Positions 37,266 through 51,889 of a stretch of DNA of 64,000 nt are shown piece after piece. Source of the DNA: Cymbidium sinense (Eukaryota > Streptophyta > Magnoliopsida > Asparagales > Orchidaceae); NCBI GenBank assembly GCA_021442155.1, contig CM038228.1:14983179-15047178 (forward strand). The letters are read 5' to 3'. The translations under genes and the position numbers were made by a program. Each line of letters begins with the position of its first letter. Within the stretch, counting starts at the first letter, position 1. A model generated the notes under the pieces. That model searched no databases, had not been told where the DNA came from, and saw only the letters and a program-made list of their open reading frames with translations.

Positions 37266-39239
37266 TGATGTTAGGGTGTATGCTCATAGAATGAATGGTA
37301 GGGCGATCTTAATCTAACCATTATTTTCTGTAGGGGATTGTGCTTAAGGGGCGTTATCATAAAATATATATATATATAATGCTTTTGCTTACAGGTGCTT
37401 ATACCCCTAAGAATAATCCATAGGCCAGGTGGACTTAGTCACCCATATGTGGTAAGTCCAATATACATGCTTTGGGATTTGGTGGTTTGTTTAGCTACCT
37501 TTTGTTTTGTAGGTGTTAGCTAGATTTACTTTTCTTTTCATATAAATTTATGCAATTAGAATTTTGGAATGATTGTTATAGGGATTAGGATGAACATTGG
37601 TCATAAGATCATATCTTATGCACCATGTGAAGCCTTGGAGCATCCACCTTCCAACCATCCAAAAGAAAGAACCAAAGAGGCACTAAGGTTTTGTTAAACT
37701 CAAGTGATGTTAATAACACCATAATATCACTAAATTAGGATCTCTGACCTTAGATTAGGAGCTTCTAATTAAACACTTAGGATACTGTGATTAGTGACTA
37801 AGTTTACAACCTCAACTAAAGTACAAATTTAAAAAATAAAATAAAATAAAATCTAAATTCAACTGAACCCATATTATGGTAATTAAGTTTGATTAAATCA
37901 ATTAAATCATTTGGGCTCAAAATTAGCTAAATTCAAGAAAATCCTATAAAATCAAAACTAAATCAAATCAAATCAAAGTGAAGGCATAGAATCAATACAC
38001 AAGTATAAATGAACACAAAAAATAAATTCAGATGGGGTTCAAAGTGATCAATCAGCTCATCTCATTTAGAGTTGACTCACGTGGGACCCACCAAGCTGAA
38101 AGTCAAATTAATCAAAATTTGATCAATTTAAGTCATCTTAAATGCTTACATTTATCAAATTAATATAATAGAGCACTAAACTAATTATTTCTTAATATAG
38201 TGATGACTCAAATAGCCAAATTGGGTCACCAAGTCTAAATGAACCTAAACCGACCCTATTGAACCTAAACTCAAAATAAATTAAAATTAATTAAAATTAA
38301 ATTTTCTAAAATACTTTAAAATTATATTTGAACATAATTTAAACTTTTCTTGGGTTTTATTTGACCAAATTGGTCATTTGACCTAAGTAAACTCTGATTT
38401 AGCCATTAAGCTTAAATTGGCCCAAAATAAGTCTAAATCAAAATTAAATCCAAATTAATTAGAATTAATTACTCTAGATCATTAAATACTCAATCAAATA
38501 TAATTGAAGCTTGAACACAGCAGTTTGGGTCATATTGATCATTTAATGCACATGAACCCAATTTAACCCATTAAGCCCAATTTGGATCAAAAATAGGTTT
38601 AAATCAAAACTTAACACAATCTAAATTAAATCAAATAAATGCTTAAAATTATTATTAAGTTGATTATTAAATATGACTCAACTCTCAATAACACCCAATT
38701 TATCCAATTTGGTTAATTGATCAATCTGACCCGAATTGACCTAAATTGACCTATATGAGCATATCAAGTCAAAATCAAAATATATTAAAATATAAAATCA
38801 AATTAATTATAATTAATCACTTTTCAAACTTAATTAAACTCAATTTAATTTCATTTGGGTGCAATTTATCTAATTTTGTCAATTTGTCCCATGGACCTAA
38901 GTGAACCCAAATAGTCCAATTTGATTTATTTAGGTTAAAATGAGTTAATTTAGGGTTAATAAATTATATTAATTAATCATAGTTATTATGAATAATTAGT
39001 TTAATATAATTTAAATTTAACCCTAAATCAATTAGGCAAATAAGACTCACTTGACTCAACCTAACTCAATTTGGATGAAGATGAGTCAACTCAAATCTTA
39101 ACCTAATATGAGTTCACTCACCTCCCCATACATCAAACCAAGTAAAATTCAGCTTTAATAAAGAAAAGTGCATGCCAAACACAAGAAAATAAAGAAAGAA
39201 GGAGGTGAGCATGAGGAGAAAAAAATATACATATCTTTC

Positions 39240-39510
39240 TTCACATGCGGGGCATGGAGAAAACAAAAAGAGATTTTTTTACACACCTAACTTTTTTATT
39301 CTTAATTTACTAAAAAGAAAACACGCACACATATCTTCTTCCAACTAGAAGAAAACTCCTCCCCCCACCTCTTGTGCTCTCTAAGTCCAAGAGCCACCAA
39401 TTTTTTTAGCAACGGGCGGTGGTGCACGGTGGCCGGAGCATTCCACAGAGAGGCAAAAGAGCAAATCCGAGATCTTTTAGCATCCGCCGAATGTGTGCTT
39501 CGGTGAGGTA
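39240..39510 (+). other. GC-richer exon-like block of copy E
   Basis: Diverged counterpart of the block in C and D. Contains GGCGGTGGTGCACGGTGGCC and ends GCTTCGGTGAG|GTAACTTT (GT at 39,508-39,509), again a donor-like site. Confidence 0.4.
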
Positions 39511-41579
39511 ACTTTTCTAAACTTTAGATCAATAATAGATGTTTGCGTCTGGTAAAAAATTTGCACAAATATATGATTTTGTTTAGATCCCATTGCACTT
39601 TCTCTCTTTCAACTCCCCAACGTGAAATAAAGTGACTTCCAATTAAGATCATCGGAAGATCGAGATCCAGAGATGTTTGTGATAGATCTCATCAATCTAG
39701 CCCTATTTCATGCCTCCCATGAGGGTTGACAACCTCCGGGCCATCCATCTTACTTCGATAGAATGGATAGCTATGATTAGATCTCATCTTTGATTTATTC
39801 AATTAGATCTAACCAAAACTTCAAAAAGTTATAATAAATAAAATAATAAACCAAAAAAATGCAAATAATGGCTATAGATTTGTCTTTTCAAGAGGAATCC
39901 AATGAACCTAAAAACACCAAATTTGAATGTATATTTTAGGAGTAATTTGAGTTTTAGTGAAATCTATATTTTTTAATTACTCTTAAAATACTAAAGCAAT
40001 CAACTCAAAAGTTTCAGAAAAAAAACTTTCAAATTAATTAGCTTTCTGGTTTAAGAGTTATTAATTTTTTAAGGAAATTGACTATTTTTAAATAAATAAG
40101 TAATTTAAAAAATTATAAAAATTATGATAATTCACCAAAATAATTTAAATCACTTTAATAAATATCATAGATCATAAAAAATTAATTAGACCTTCTAGAT
40201 CGCACTAAATTATAAAAGTAATTAAATTAGAGTTTAATTAGCATTAATTAATTACTTTAATTATACAAAACTTTAAAAATCATAATTAATTGTAGAAAAA
40301 CTAAAAAAATATATAAATAAACCCCCTATGGATTGCTTAAATAGAGGAGTATCTAAGACAAATAAAATTCTTATTTTCATCCAATGAACAGTGAATAATT
40401 AGAGTTTAAAAGTTTAACTAATTACTTTAATGAAGCCCTAATCAATTGGTTAATTAACTTGGGATTTGACATGTTGAATATACAGGATGACCTTCACCTC
40501 CCATAATTTTTTCAGGCTAATTTCTCAACTGATTAAAATTATCAAAATTTTAAACTCAAATTATCTCTCTTATGCAATTAAGTAATTATTAAGATTAAGA
40601 AAATTATGAAATTGATTAAAGGGTGTTAATTAATCATTATGACAGTAAGACAATAAAAGAAAATAATAATTAGGACCCTTCTTACTAATTATTTTTCAAG
40701 ATTACCCTTAAGGTACTTAATTAATTAACTAAGTGATTAAATGGAATTTAAATATGAAACCATCATACATAACTCATTTAATAAAAATATGTTTAATTGA
40801 CCCTCTTTATGTGCTTAGTTAGTATAAGTATAAGGATCTTTAATGAAATTATGATTCTTCAATTGGAGTGGGAAATTATAAAAGTAATTAGCTTAATCAT
40901 CTTAATTCAATTATTTATTAAACATGAGCTTAATTTCATTATAATCCTTAGGACATTAAAAATTTTATTTTTCAAGCATATCATCATGATTTGTGAGCTC
41001 TTGCTCAATAACTAATCAAATTAAGAGATTTTTGAGATGGTAATTAAATCGATTATTAATGGGCCAAACTTAATTAATTCATAAAAGGCACTTAAATTTT
41101 CTTTAAATTTATTAACAAATAAACATGGATATTGGTTGAACACTAACTATTATTTCTCCTCTTTAGGTTTCAACAACTTGAATATTAAAATTAAACATTA
41201 AAAAAACTTTGACTAGATTTAAGAGATATTTATCTAACTTGATTGTCCTTAATTTATGCTAAAAACAAGTATGTTGTGTGGTAGTATTCAATTATTTCCT
41301 TTCAATTAGCATAAATGTTCATGCCATGTGCTTCATGTATTCATGTTTTAAATTTAAAAGAATATGATTGCATTTAAATTGCATGAGTTGGAAAAATGTT
41401 ATCATATGATGTGACTATTACCATTAGTAAATATCAAACTATTTTGAAATCATATGTTAATTATGAATTTTAAATCAATGCTTATAATAAATAACTAATT
41501 ATGTTAAAATGAAATTTACTTGTAATCAAAAGATGACAATTGATGGTTTTATTCCTATGTTTATACTTATGTATTCATG

Positions 41580-41897
41580 TATTTGAATTGACAAGTATAT
41601 AGTCTGGACATTCTGGGAATACAAGGCTTTAAGTAGCCCCAAAGAGGACTAGATAATCTCACGTTCCTGGTTTAACAATGGCACATACTTGCTTAATATC
41701 ATTTATATGCATGCATATATTAGAATATAAAGTGAAATCCTCTTTCTGTCATTAAGCTTTACATAAGTTAAAGATATTTATATACAACCCATTTCATGAT
41801 TTTATTTATAGGTTTATGTGTATTTGAATTAGCAAGTATATAGTCTAGACATCTCGGGAATACGAGCCTTTAAGTGTGCAAAAAAATGAGTATATTG

Positions 41898-41900
<3 letters not shown>
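41580..41900. repeat. 240-bp direct duplication, copy E
   Basis: ATTTGAATTG/ATTAGCAAGTATATAGTCT followed by GGGAATACRAGSCTTTAAGT occurs at 41,581 and 41,822. Confidence 0.7.

Positions 41901-41952
<52 letters not shown>
41901..41952. repeat. (GT)26 microsatellite in copy E
   Basis: Pure GT run. Copies C and D have only a short TGTGTATGTG/TGTGTGTGTG at the matching place (about 28,463 and 36,490). Confidence 0.97.
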
Positions 41953-41954
<2 letters not shown>

Positions 41955-42580
41955 TAAATCAAATATTAAAGAAACCAAAAATGAAAAAATGTGGATGTTA
42001 TTGATAATGAAAGGAAGTATTGGAGTATTATTCATGTGATGGTGGCTTAATTTCCTTTGTCTTAAGATGTCTTTCATGTTTGGATAAGATTCATTAAGAT
42101 TAATCTAAAGTTAGGCTAAAATAAAATTCATAAATGGTATATTAAAAAGTTAAAGCAATAATAATCTATCTTTGGGAATCAACTTAGGTTAGGTATGAAA
42201 GAGTTAAGTCTCTTTCTTCTCTTCATGATGATTAGATCTTAAATAAGAAATAAAATAAATACATAAATTAAACTCAATCAAGTTACTAAAAGACTTAAAG
42301 TGAAACCACCCTTAATGGGTAATTTAAACAATCCAAAACTTTAGAAAATCCTAATTCTAAAGCCCAATTAAGACATACCACACTAAGTCTTATCGCACAC
42401 ATTAGAATACTAAGTCACCAATCCTAGTATTAGGTTAGGTTGGTGTATGTTGTGGTGATATATTTTATTTTGTGATATAATATTTTAGATTGGATGTTAG
42501 GATTGTTGGTGTGTAGATTGAATGTTAGGTTGTTATTAGCCTAATAATATTTTATGAGATTGTGCTTAAAGGATCGTTGT

Positions 42581-43507
42581 AATAACAACAACAATAACAA
42601 GGCTTTATCCCACTATGTGAAGTCGGCTACATGAGTCCTTCTTCTCCATCGTGTCCTATTATGTGCTAAATTCTCATTTAATTTAAGTATACTAAGGTCA
42701 TTTTTTATACATCTTAACCAAGTATTTTTAGGTCTACCTCTACTTTTCTTAACATAAGGAAAATCTAATGCATCTACTCTCATAACTGGGTCATCGGACG
42801 GCCAACACTTTATGTGGTAAAACCATCTAAGGTGACTCTCTCTAATCTTATTTGCCACTAGAGCTACTCCAACTTTTTCTCAAACATACTCATTTTGCAT
42901 TTTATCTCTAAGAGTAAAGCCACTCATCCACCTAAGCATCCTCATCTCTGCAACACTTAATTTAGTCTTATGCTTCTCTTTTATTGGCAAACATTCAGCA
43001 CCATAAATCATTACATGTCTTACCACCAACTTATAAAATTTTTCCTTAAGTTTAAGCGGTACTTTTCTATCACACAATAGGCCAAAAGCATTCCTCCACT
43101 TCAACCATCCAACTTGAATTCTACTAATAACATCTCCATCTATTTCACCATCATTTTAAACAATAGAGCCTAGATATCTGAGTCACTCACTCTTTTTAAT
43201 GACTTGTTCACCCAATGTCACAATGCTACCACTAGAACTTCTACAACTAAAATTACACTCCATATATTCAGTTTTAGATCTACTTAAACAAAAACCTTTA
43301 AACTCTAAGGTTGACCTCCATAATTCAAGTTTCTCTTGGACTCCTTATCTAATCTTATCAACAAAAAGAATGTCATCAGCAAAAAGCATACACATAGGTA
43401 CATCTTCTTATAAATGCCTAGTAAGAACATCCATAACTAAAGCAAAAAAGATAAGGGCTTAAAGCTGATCCCTGATGTAATCCAACTAAAATAGGAAAAT
43501 ATTTTGT
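42581..43507 (-). mobile_element. 5'-truncated RTE-clade LINE fragment, inserted in copy E
   Basis: On the - strand, broken frames carry the end of a reverse transcriptase: G-L-H-Q-G-S-A-L-S-P near 43,470, then M-L-F-A-D-D (43,372-43,395). Next is a segment with Y-K-(L)V-V-R...Y-G-A-E-C and M-R-M-L-R-W-M (43,104-42,880). The tail has L-R-W-F-Y-H-I, G-R-P-K-x-T-W and R-W-R-R-R-T-H-V-A-D (42,858-42,613). This motif order is that of plant RTE LINEs. Its 3' end is the TTGTTATTGTTGTTGTTATT simple-sequence tail (42,581-42,600 reversed) preceded by a conserved GTCGGCTAC...CCCACTATG segment. Stops and shifts make it dead. Copy E sequence resumes on both sides. No clear target duplication. Confidence 0.85.
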
Positions 43508-43869
43508 CAAAAAAATGCTTTTGCCTACAGGTGTTGATTATGTCCCTAAGCATAATCTAATTAGGGCAGGTGGGTTTGGTTATCTAAGTGCAGGTGCTAA
43601 GTCCAATACGTGAAATATAATTTCTTGGTTTATATATTTGTTTAGTTAATATCTTCTTGCAGGTGTAGTTAGATTTTATTTTTTTCAATAAATATGTAAT
43701 TTTTATAATACAACTAGGATTATGTATTATGAGGTTTAGGATGAGCATTGGCTAAAAGGAAAAGACCTGGGAGGCCTTATGAAGCCTGGAGTATTCAAAT
43801 TAAAGAAATGAGAATAGAGAAGAATTGAAGACCCCCATAGCTTTTCCTTTTATTGTAATTGGAATCCGA

Positions 43870-43897
43870 GTTATATAAAGGTAGAGCTTGGCTACCC
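43870..43897 (+). promoter_or_regulatory. TATA box-like motif and hairpin, copy E
   Basis: TTATATAAAGG directly abuts GGTAGAGCTTGGCTACC (43,880-43,896; stem GGTAG/CTACC). Same arrangement as in copy C. Candidate element promoter, inferred. Confidence 0.4.
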
Positions 43898-45367
43898 AAT
43901 TTATTTTCTTTTTTGGGGTGTATGATAGTACCCAGTCACACATGCCTTTTATTCTTTTATGAAAATCTAAATGTTTGATTATTGTTTTGATTGTGCAATA
44001 GAAATGACATGCTTTATATAGGTTTCTTAAAGTGTGTATGTTTGATGTGTGGCATGGACATGGTAGGCTCTTTAGGATAAAATCAAATTTTATATCCTCA
44101 CTAAATAACTCATAACTAAACTCTAATGCAACTCACAACCTCACTCTAAAGCCTAAGCATATAAACAAGATAATAAAAAATTTAGGAACCCCATGATTGA
44201 ATGGTTGTATGCTATAACAACATGCATGCCATGATGTATTCTAGAATATAGAGGATTTCCACTCTTGCATGATAGGGGACAAGCTTGGCCTTTGAGAGCA
44301 GCCCCTTGTAGTGGAGAACACCTCTTCTAGTTAATTTAGCCTATAACTAAACTTCATCATACATGTAGAAAAATTTGTCCTACACCTTGGTCCAAAAGAA
44401 ATGTGTCAAAATGACCTAAAAAGTTGTAAATTTTTAGCATTAGACTAAGTCATGTTTGCATACCAAATATTATCCAGTCTATTATAAAGTGAGTTTAGCA
44501 TTCTAGCTTTCTTTTTAATTAAATAATAATCTAACTATCTTGCATCTACATAAGATCAAGCTACATGATTTAAAGCATAGGAGGTGTTAACTAGCAGCCA
44601 CTCCATGTAGTTATAAGTCTAGAAGAGTCAGGATGTGTTCACTCTCTCTAGTGGAGGTGAACCACTATATCCCATTCTCCCTAAGTAGATTTTAAGTCAT
44701 GCTTCTAGCCTGTGCTAAATCATTTTAGACTTAGGTTCTAAGTCAGCTTGTTTCTCTTTTGCTACGAGTTTAAGTTTGCATCTCTTAGGCATTCCCACAA
44801 CCTTATGTTGTTGGGACATAAGTCCTAGCTTTCTAATAAAATTTTAATTTAAAAAAAATCCTCTTCTTCAAAAATATAAAACCTCATCATAGGGTAGATT
44901 GGAGCATTCACTAAGCTTCCTAGTGTCTTGGATACTCCCACTTATCCTCCTATGGAATCCATAAATAAGTCTTCCCATTTGAACTCTTCCTAGTTGATTT
45001 CCAAAATTAACCAATCTTTTGATAGTTTAGCCTTCAAATCTTTGGAGGAATTTATTGACTACTCTAATCAAGAGTGTTCTTAAGAAATTCTCATTTCTTA
45101 AGATGTAATTAATTATGAAAGCTTACTTCCATAGAGAACTAAAGAACCTGACTTAATAAACCCCGCTCTATTTTATCCATGTAAAGTGGAGAAAGATCTC
45201 TAGTATATATTAAGATCCATCTGCCTTAAGAGCCTTTATTAGGTGATTAAGTCAATTGTAGGGTGATATTTTCTATCTTTTGAAATAGTATACCTCAATG
45301 TCGCACTCGATCACTTCAATAAAAATCCCCTAAGATCTCTGTGGTGCGACTCCAAATTAAAACACCA

Positions 45368-46140
45368 TAAAACTTTAGTAAGCAAGAAATAGAGAATATT
45401 ATTTTGTTATAAATGTACAAAAATATCTGACACAATCAAAAGTAAGAAAAGATATAATCGAATAAAGTTTTCTAAGTTCTTCTTAATTCTATTTTTTGCC
45501 TCCAAGTCTGATCTCCCTCTTTGGATCTTCTCCTTCTTCAATATTCACAATAAACAACACATAAATGACACAAACACTACACATTAAATATTCATTAAAA
45601 CTCTCACTCTCTAAGTGACACTACACTCAGATACATTATGACACACACCACTTGCCATAAATCCTTTTTGATTTGTAAATAATATTCTATTTATACGTGT
45701 AAGATCATCCAATTAGTTGCCCCCTATGACCTCTTCATTAACTCCTTTGAACTGTTTTTGCAACTCCCGATATCAACCACTGAAATTGCTTGAAACAAAT
45801 ATGTCATGTCATAACATTGGAGTGTCCAAGTTATAGTGCCTGAGCACTAAGTTTACTACGTTCCAGCGATGTGGCGCTAATACTTTAGCACCGAGGCGCT
45901 CTGCTTACTATCTTTTGGCTAAAATTGGAAGGGTTGTGGCACCACGATGCTAGTATTTAAGTCCTTAGGTGATATGGTCTCTATCTTTATGCTTAGTTCT
46001 AAGGTATTTTAGCATTGTAGCACTGGTTCATTAGTTCCAATGCATTCTGATATCTATCTTCAAGAATTTTGAGGCTCTTTGAAATGCCACGATGCTACTC
46101 TTTATAGTGCCTAGGCATTGCGCTCTTTATCTTGAGGTTC
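45368..46140. repeat. Repeat G, unit 2, right part
   Basis: Resumes after copy E with TTTAGTAAGCAAGAAATAGAG and matches 46,191-46,985. Its last 420 bases contain recurrent AGTGCCTAGGCACT and CGATGTGGCGCTAATACT words (short inverted and direct repeats) absent from unit 1. Confidence 0.65.
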
Positions 46141-46985
46141 AAATTTGCATCACATTATCACATAAAATAATGCAAGATTTCATATATCTTGAGTAAGCAA
46201 GAAAGAGAGAATATTATTGTATTTTAAATGTACAAAAATATCTAAGACTATCAAAAATAAGAAAAGATAGAATTGAATAAAGTCTTCTAAGTTCTTCTTA
46301 ATCCCATTTTTTGCCTCTCAATCTGATCTCCCTCTTTTGGATCTTCTTCTTCAATATTCACAACGAACAACACATAAATGACAAAAACACTACACACAAA
46401 ACATTTATTAGGACTCTCACTTTCTAAGTGACACAACACTACACTTACATACATTATAACACATACATTGCCATAAATCCTTTTTCATTTGCAATAAATA
46501 TTCTATTTATACATGTAACACCATCCAATTAGTTGTCCCCTATGACCTCTTCAATAACTCTCCCTTGAACTACTTTTGCAACTCCCCGTATCAACCATTG
46601 AAACTGCTTGAAACTAATATTCATGTCATAATGCTAGAGTGTCCAAGTTATAGTGCCTAAGCACTAAATTTACTATGTTTCACGATGTGGCGCTAATACT
46701 AGTTATAGTGCCTAAGCACTAAATTTACTATGTTTCAGCGATGTGGCGCTAATACTTTAGTGAGTTACTCTACTTACTATCTTTTGGCTAAAATTGGAAG
46801 GGTTGTGGGACCATGATGCTAGTATTTAGTGCTTAGGCACTATGGTCTCTATCCTTATGCTGAATTTTAAGGTATTTTAGCATTGGTTCATTAGTGCCAA
46901 AGCACTCTGATCTCTATCTTCAAGCATTTTGATGATCTTTTTTAGGCTCTTTCAAATGCCACAATTTATAGTGCCTAGGCATTGT
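46141..46985. repeat. Repeat G, unit 3
   Basis: Repeats the preceding 0.8 kb with 5-10% differences. Contains a local 55-bp tandem duplication at 46,646-46,757 (AGTTATAGTGCCTAAGCACT ... GGCGCTAATACT twice). Non-coding. It could be a tandemly duplicated LTR-derived or satellite-like unit; I cannot tell. Confidence 0.65.
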
Positions 46986-48400
46986 GCTCTTTATCTTGAA
47001 GTTCAAATCTATTCCATGACACTCATTATTTCATGTTGTATTAAATTAGTCACGAAAACTTGAATTATCTTTCTTTTTTATTTTATATAAGAACTTCTCT
47101 TTCTCCCTTCCCCCAAAATAAATAAATATTTTTAATGAGTAATTAAAGGTGTAGCAAACTAATAATTGCCACCTCTATTATTTTTCTCCATTTCTTAATA
47201 TAATGATACTTTATAACTTTGTCACATTAATTTTTATATCCTGTACTTCAGACCACGAGAGCAATATCAATTTTTAAGTGGTGTATAATGATAGAAAGTT
47301 ATAATAGATTAGGACTTTAAAATAATGAAATGAACAATCTAGTTTGATTCACAAATTCTTATTCTCACCTCCTCAATCCCTCATTTTCTTAAGCTTGAAA
47401 TAAAATCCGCATTTATCTCTTTCATGAAGCCTTGTCACTAACACAAGTCAATACATACAAATCAATTAGAAAATAATCAAATATATTGATAATATTCTAT
47501 TAATGATTTTGTTTCATAAAACTATAACTTCCATGCAACGACTCTTTTCAGCTGTGCTTGAAAGTTCAGTTAAATAATAAAAAATAAAAAAATGAAAAAC
47601 TTTAATATATTCTTATAAACTTATAATTACTCATAAATTAATGGAATTTTATTGTTTCTCAATTCAATTTCCTCCAACCTAAATAAAGCTTATATTCGTA
47701 AAATACATAACGTATTCTCTTCATAATTTTCAAAATATTTTAATTTTTTAAAATCTAAAATATACATTAAAAATCGCTTCTCGGTTGCGCGCCTATCCTC
47801 GTTTCCTAGAACTCTCCTCTCTCTCTCTCTGCTCTCTCTTTCAGCATATTGGTTAAAATGTCCAGAATGGACCATGAGCAAGTAGGCGTTCGATCCTTTT
47901 TCTCTTTGGGCTGCGCACGTGGGAATGGTGGTGGTAAATGCAATTTATGTTGGCAGTTATAGCGTTTATCCCTCTTTGACTAGAAACTTACTATATGAAA
48001 CAATAAATTTATGAATTTATGTAATAAAATTCATGCTACTAAATTCGAAAAATTATAGCATACACTATATCTGAAATCGAATAATTTAATATTATATAAT
48101 ATTCAATTTATATACAACTATTATATATTGATTATAAAATAATGATTATAAAATATATTAATGTATATATAGATATTATGTATTATCATTGATCGATATT
48201 ACATCAAATGCGTAATAGTTTAACATATATAAAAATATGTATTAAAGCGTCACCGATATTATATTATACAGATATAGAACTATATCCTGACTTCACATAT
48301 AATAAACTTTCAATAAATTAATAGTAAAATTATGTCATAATGAGTTAAAATCTTTTTAATTTATTTGAAAATTAATTTATATAAAAATATTTAGATTTAA
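46986..48400. other. AT-rich intergenic DNA
   Basis: No ORF with recognisable motifs on either strand. A (CT)n-rich run (47,816-47,840) and a G-box-like GCACGTGGG (47,924-47,932) are the only departures from simple AT-rich sequence. Confidence 0.5.
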
Positions 48401-49440
<1,040 letters not shown>

Positions 49441-50259
49441 TAAGTCATTATTTAATTTAACTCTTCCTTGATATTTTATCTGAACTTGCATTTTATTAGG
49501 TAAAGTGATGGTGGCATTGTTTATATGAACTAATTGTGTAAACATTTCAACATGACCGCAAATATGTCATGATGCTCCCAAATCAATAACCCAATATTTT
49601 ATGACAGGCAACCAAGAAATAAACAAGTACTTGTGGAATTTTGGATGTTTAGTGGTGAAATAGGGTGTTGATTGAAGCGCATATCAGTGAAGTTAGTATT
49701 AGCAGATACTCGCAAAAATTCTAAAAACTTGGTTACTAATTGCTGGAGTTGGGTCTTTGTTGAAATTGCGAAGAGATGTGCATTGGTTTGCTTGATCATC
49801 CACAATAGTTGCATTAATAAAATTGATGATTGTATGAGTTTTACCATTTTTTGGATTGCTTATACCTAGGAGCATAACCATGGAGTTTATAACACCATGC
49901 TTAGGTGTCCATGAAATTTACAATATGTCCAAATACATACAATCTTTATTGAAATTAACCATATTTTTGGCTCGAAAATCGGCTCGTTTGCTTCGAGTTG
50001 ATCTCGATTCGAGCACAAGTTCGAGTCGACTTTCAAGCGAGCCACGATCTTCGAGCTAATTTCTCAGCCGAGGGATATGCTCGGAGTGATGAATGTTGAA
50101 TAGATTTAGAGGATCTTTGGTATTCAACCATTGGTGGACAAGGATGTAGTAGAAGACTCCATCTTGGAGAAAACCTCCATAGACTAAGGAAGACGAGGAT
50201 GGAAGGCTAGCTCTTTGTAAATTAAGGAAGATAACAATAGAAGACTAGCTCTAATATCA
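49441..50259 (-). pseudogene. Ty1/copia gag-protease remnant with primer-binding site
   Basis: On the - strand, from right to left. The primer-binding site TGATATTAGAGC (50,259-50,248) differs by two transitions from the initiator-Met tRNA complement common in plant copia elements. A decayed gag follows. A zinc-knuckle-like segment with Tyr-Cys-Lys...His-Gly-His and, after a frameshift, Cys-Tyr-Lys-Leu-His-Gly-Tyr lies near 49,930-49,860. A Gln/Leu-rich linker (49,780-49,690) comes next, and then the protease start with W-(V)I-D-L-G-A-S and H-I-C (49,598-49,555). The remainder of pol is missing. In the family this encodes nucleocapsid and aspartic protease. Here it is truncated and frameshifted. 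Confidence 0.7.
49968..50072. repeat. TCGAG-rich patch inside the copia remnant
   Basis: GGCTCGAAAATCGGCTCG...TTCGAGTTGATCTCGATTCGAGC...GAGCC: a CpG-dense stretch unlike its AT-rich surroundings. Words TTCGAG/CTCGAA repeat on both strands. It resembles a dispersed plant repeat and may be a short insertion, but no clean termini are visible. Confidence 0.4.
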
Positions 50260-50450
50260 TATCTAAGAACTAAGACTATAGCCATATCGAGAGAAAATGA
50301 GAGAAGCCTTGATCTTAATAGATCACTTTATGTATTTCTCTTTTATTATTTACAAAGGGAACTTAATCTTTATTTATATACAATGGAAAAAAAATAAAAG
50401 CATAATTAACAAAACTAAAAAAAAAAACTAATTGGCTAAACTGATACCCA
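50260..50450 (-). mobile_element. Probable 5' LTR of the copia remnant
   Basis: Directly abuts the primer-binding site. On the - strand it contains TATATAAATAAAG (50,381-50,369, TATA-like) followed by a leader-like stretch ending near the binding site. Its far end (TG) is not certain. Confidence 0.45.
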
Positions 50451-51850
50451 AAGAACCTGTATTAGAAAATTAAGAAAAATACAATTTAACTATGAAAATA
50501 ATTTTTACCTTTGATATTAAAATTTAATATATTATATTTAAAAATGGAACAATTAAAAAATATTTTTCAAAACCTTTTTTATAACTTTTTGAAATTATAG
50601 ATATCATTGCATATTGAAAATATCATGATGCTTAAGATAACTTAATTTTTAAGAATTATATGGATGTTTCTCATATACATATATACATTGAGAGAATCAA
50701 ACATGACAAAGTTTTGCATGTGAAAATTTTGAGAAAGAAAAAAAAAATCATAATTGTTCTCATTTGAAATAGTTTTATTATATAAAAGATCTCTTTCTAT
50801 AGCCATAGGCTATGTGAAAATAATGCAATATAGGCAATGAATCTTGTTATATTAATAAGGTTTTTTGAATTATTACTGGCTGTTTGGGATCACTTTTTTT
50901 ATTATTATTATTTTATTATCACACAATCCTTATATTTATGTTTTAAAAACTATTTTATTATATTTATGTTAAAAGTATAGTTTGGATTATCTTAAAATTG
51001 ATTGTGAAGTCGATAAATCAAATGCTCGGATGCATCAAACTATAAGAAATACGATAAAATTCATGCATAACTGAACCAATCTGTAAGTTATGTCAACAAA
51101 AAATATTTGTTGAATAAGTTTTCAGTTGAGTTCCCATTATTTCAAGTATTTCGATAAATTTGCTGTATTTTGAAACTTTCGGAAAAAAACTGACATAAAT
51201 TAATTGATATGATCAAATTTGACAATTTCTTATTTTTTCAGATAATTCTTTTTTTTTTACATAGGCGTCAATTTCTATCACCTCCAAGAACATATGAATT
51301 TATTTATTTTTTCTATTTTATTATGTCATCTAAATTTTATAAAGACTTTCTGTTGAGATGCCAACATAATAAAAAAATTTATAAATTTAAAAAATAAATT
51401 TATATATATATCACATAATTTTTATATATTTATATATCTAATATTTAAAGTTTAATATCTAAAATTAAATATTTATTTATTTAATATTTTTTATGTTTAA
51501 AAAATATGAATTTTATTTTTAGAAGATGATAATGATGATGATATTTTTTAATGTGATATTAATGATTGGAATGTCATATCTTTAAAAATTAAAGTTTATA
51601 TATTAGATATATAAATATATATAAATTATGTAAAATACATATCTAAATCCCCATTATGAATATAAAATAGATATTTAAAAATTAAAAAAAAATTTTGCCA
51701 AGCATAATCTGTTGTCCTGACCCATTGGTGCAAACGAGCAGCGACCAGGAAACGCCAAATCAACTTTAATTTTTATTTATTTATTGTCAAGTCAGGCCGT
51801 GAAAACTAATAATTTTAGCACTTTTTTTCTTTGCAATTGTCTTCATCTCA
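50451..51850. other. AT-rich intergenic DNA
   Basis: Poly-A/T-rich, with no supported gene. A small open piece at 51,209-51,397 is low-complexity Phe/Tyr/Lys and not credible. Confidence 0.45.
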
Positions 51851-51856
51851 TCGCCA

Positions 51857-51889
51857 TTGTTGACGTTTGTTGACGTTTGTTGACGTTTA
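51857..51889. repeat. Three tandem TGTTGACGTT units followed by a small inverted repeat
   Basis: TTGTTGACGT occurs three times at exact 10-bp spacing. Each unit holds TTGACG, a W-box/as-1-like core. At 51,901-51,918 lies AAGCGGT-ACTA-ACCGCTT. Confidence 0.7.

Noticed and set aside
41829..42077. 82-codon ORF with a Thr-His run
   Set aside because: Translation of the (GT)26 microsatellite within a non-coding element. Not conserved in sister copies.
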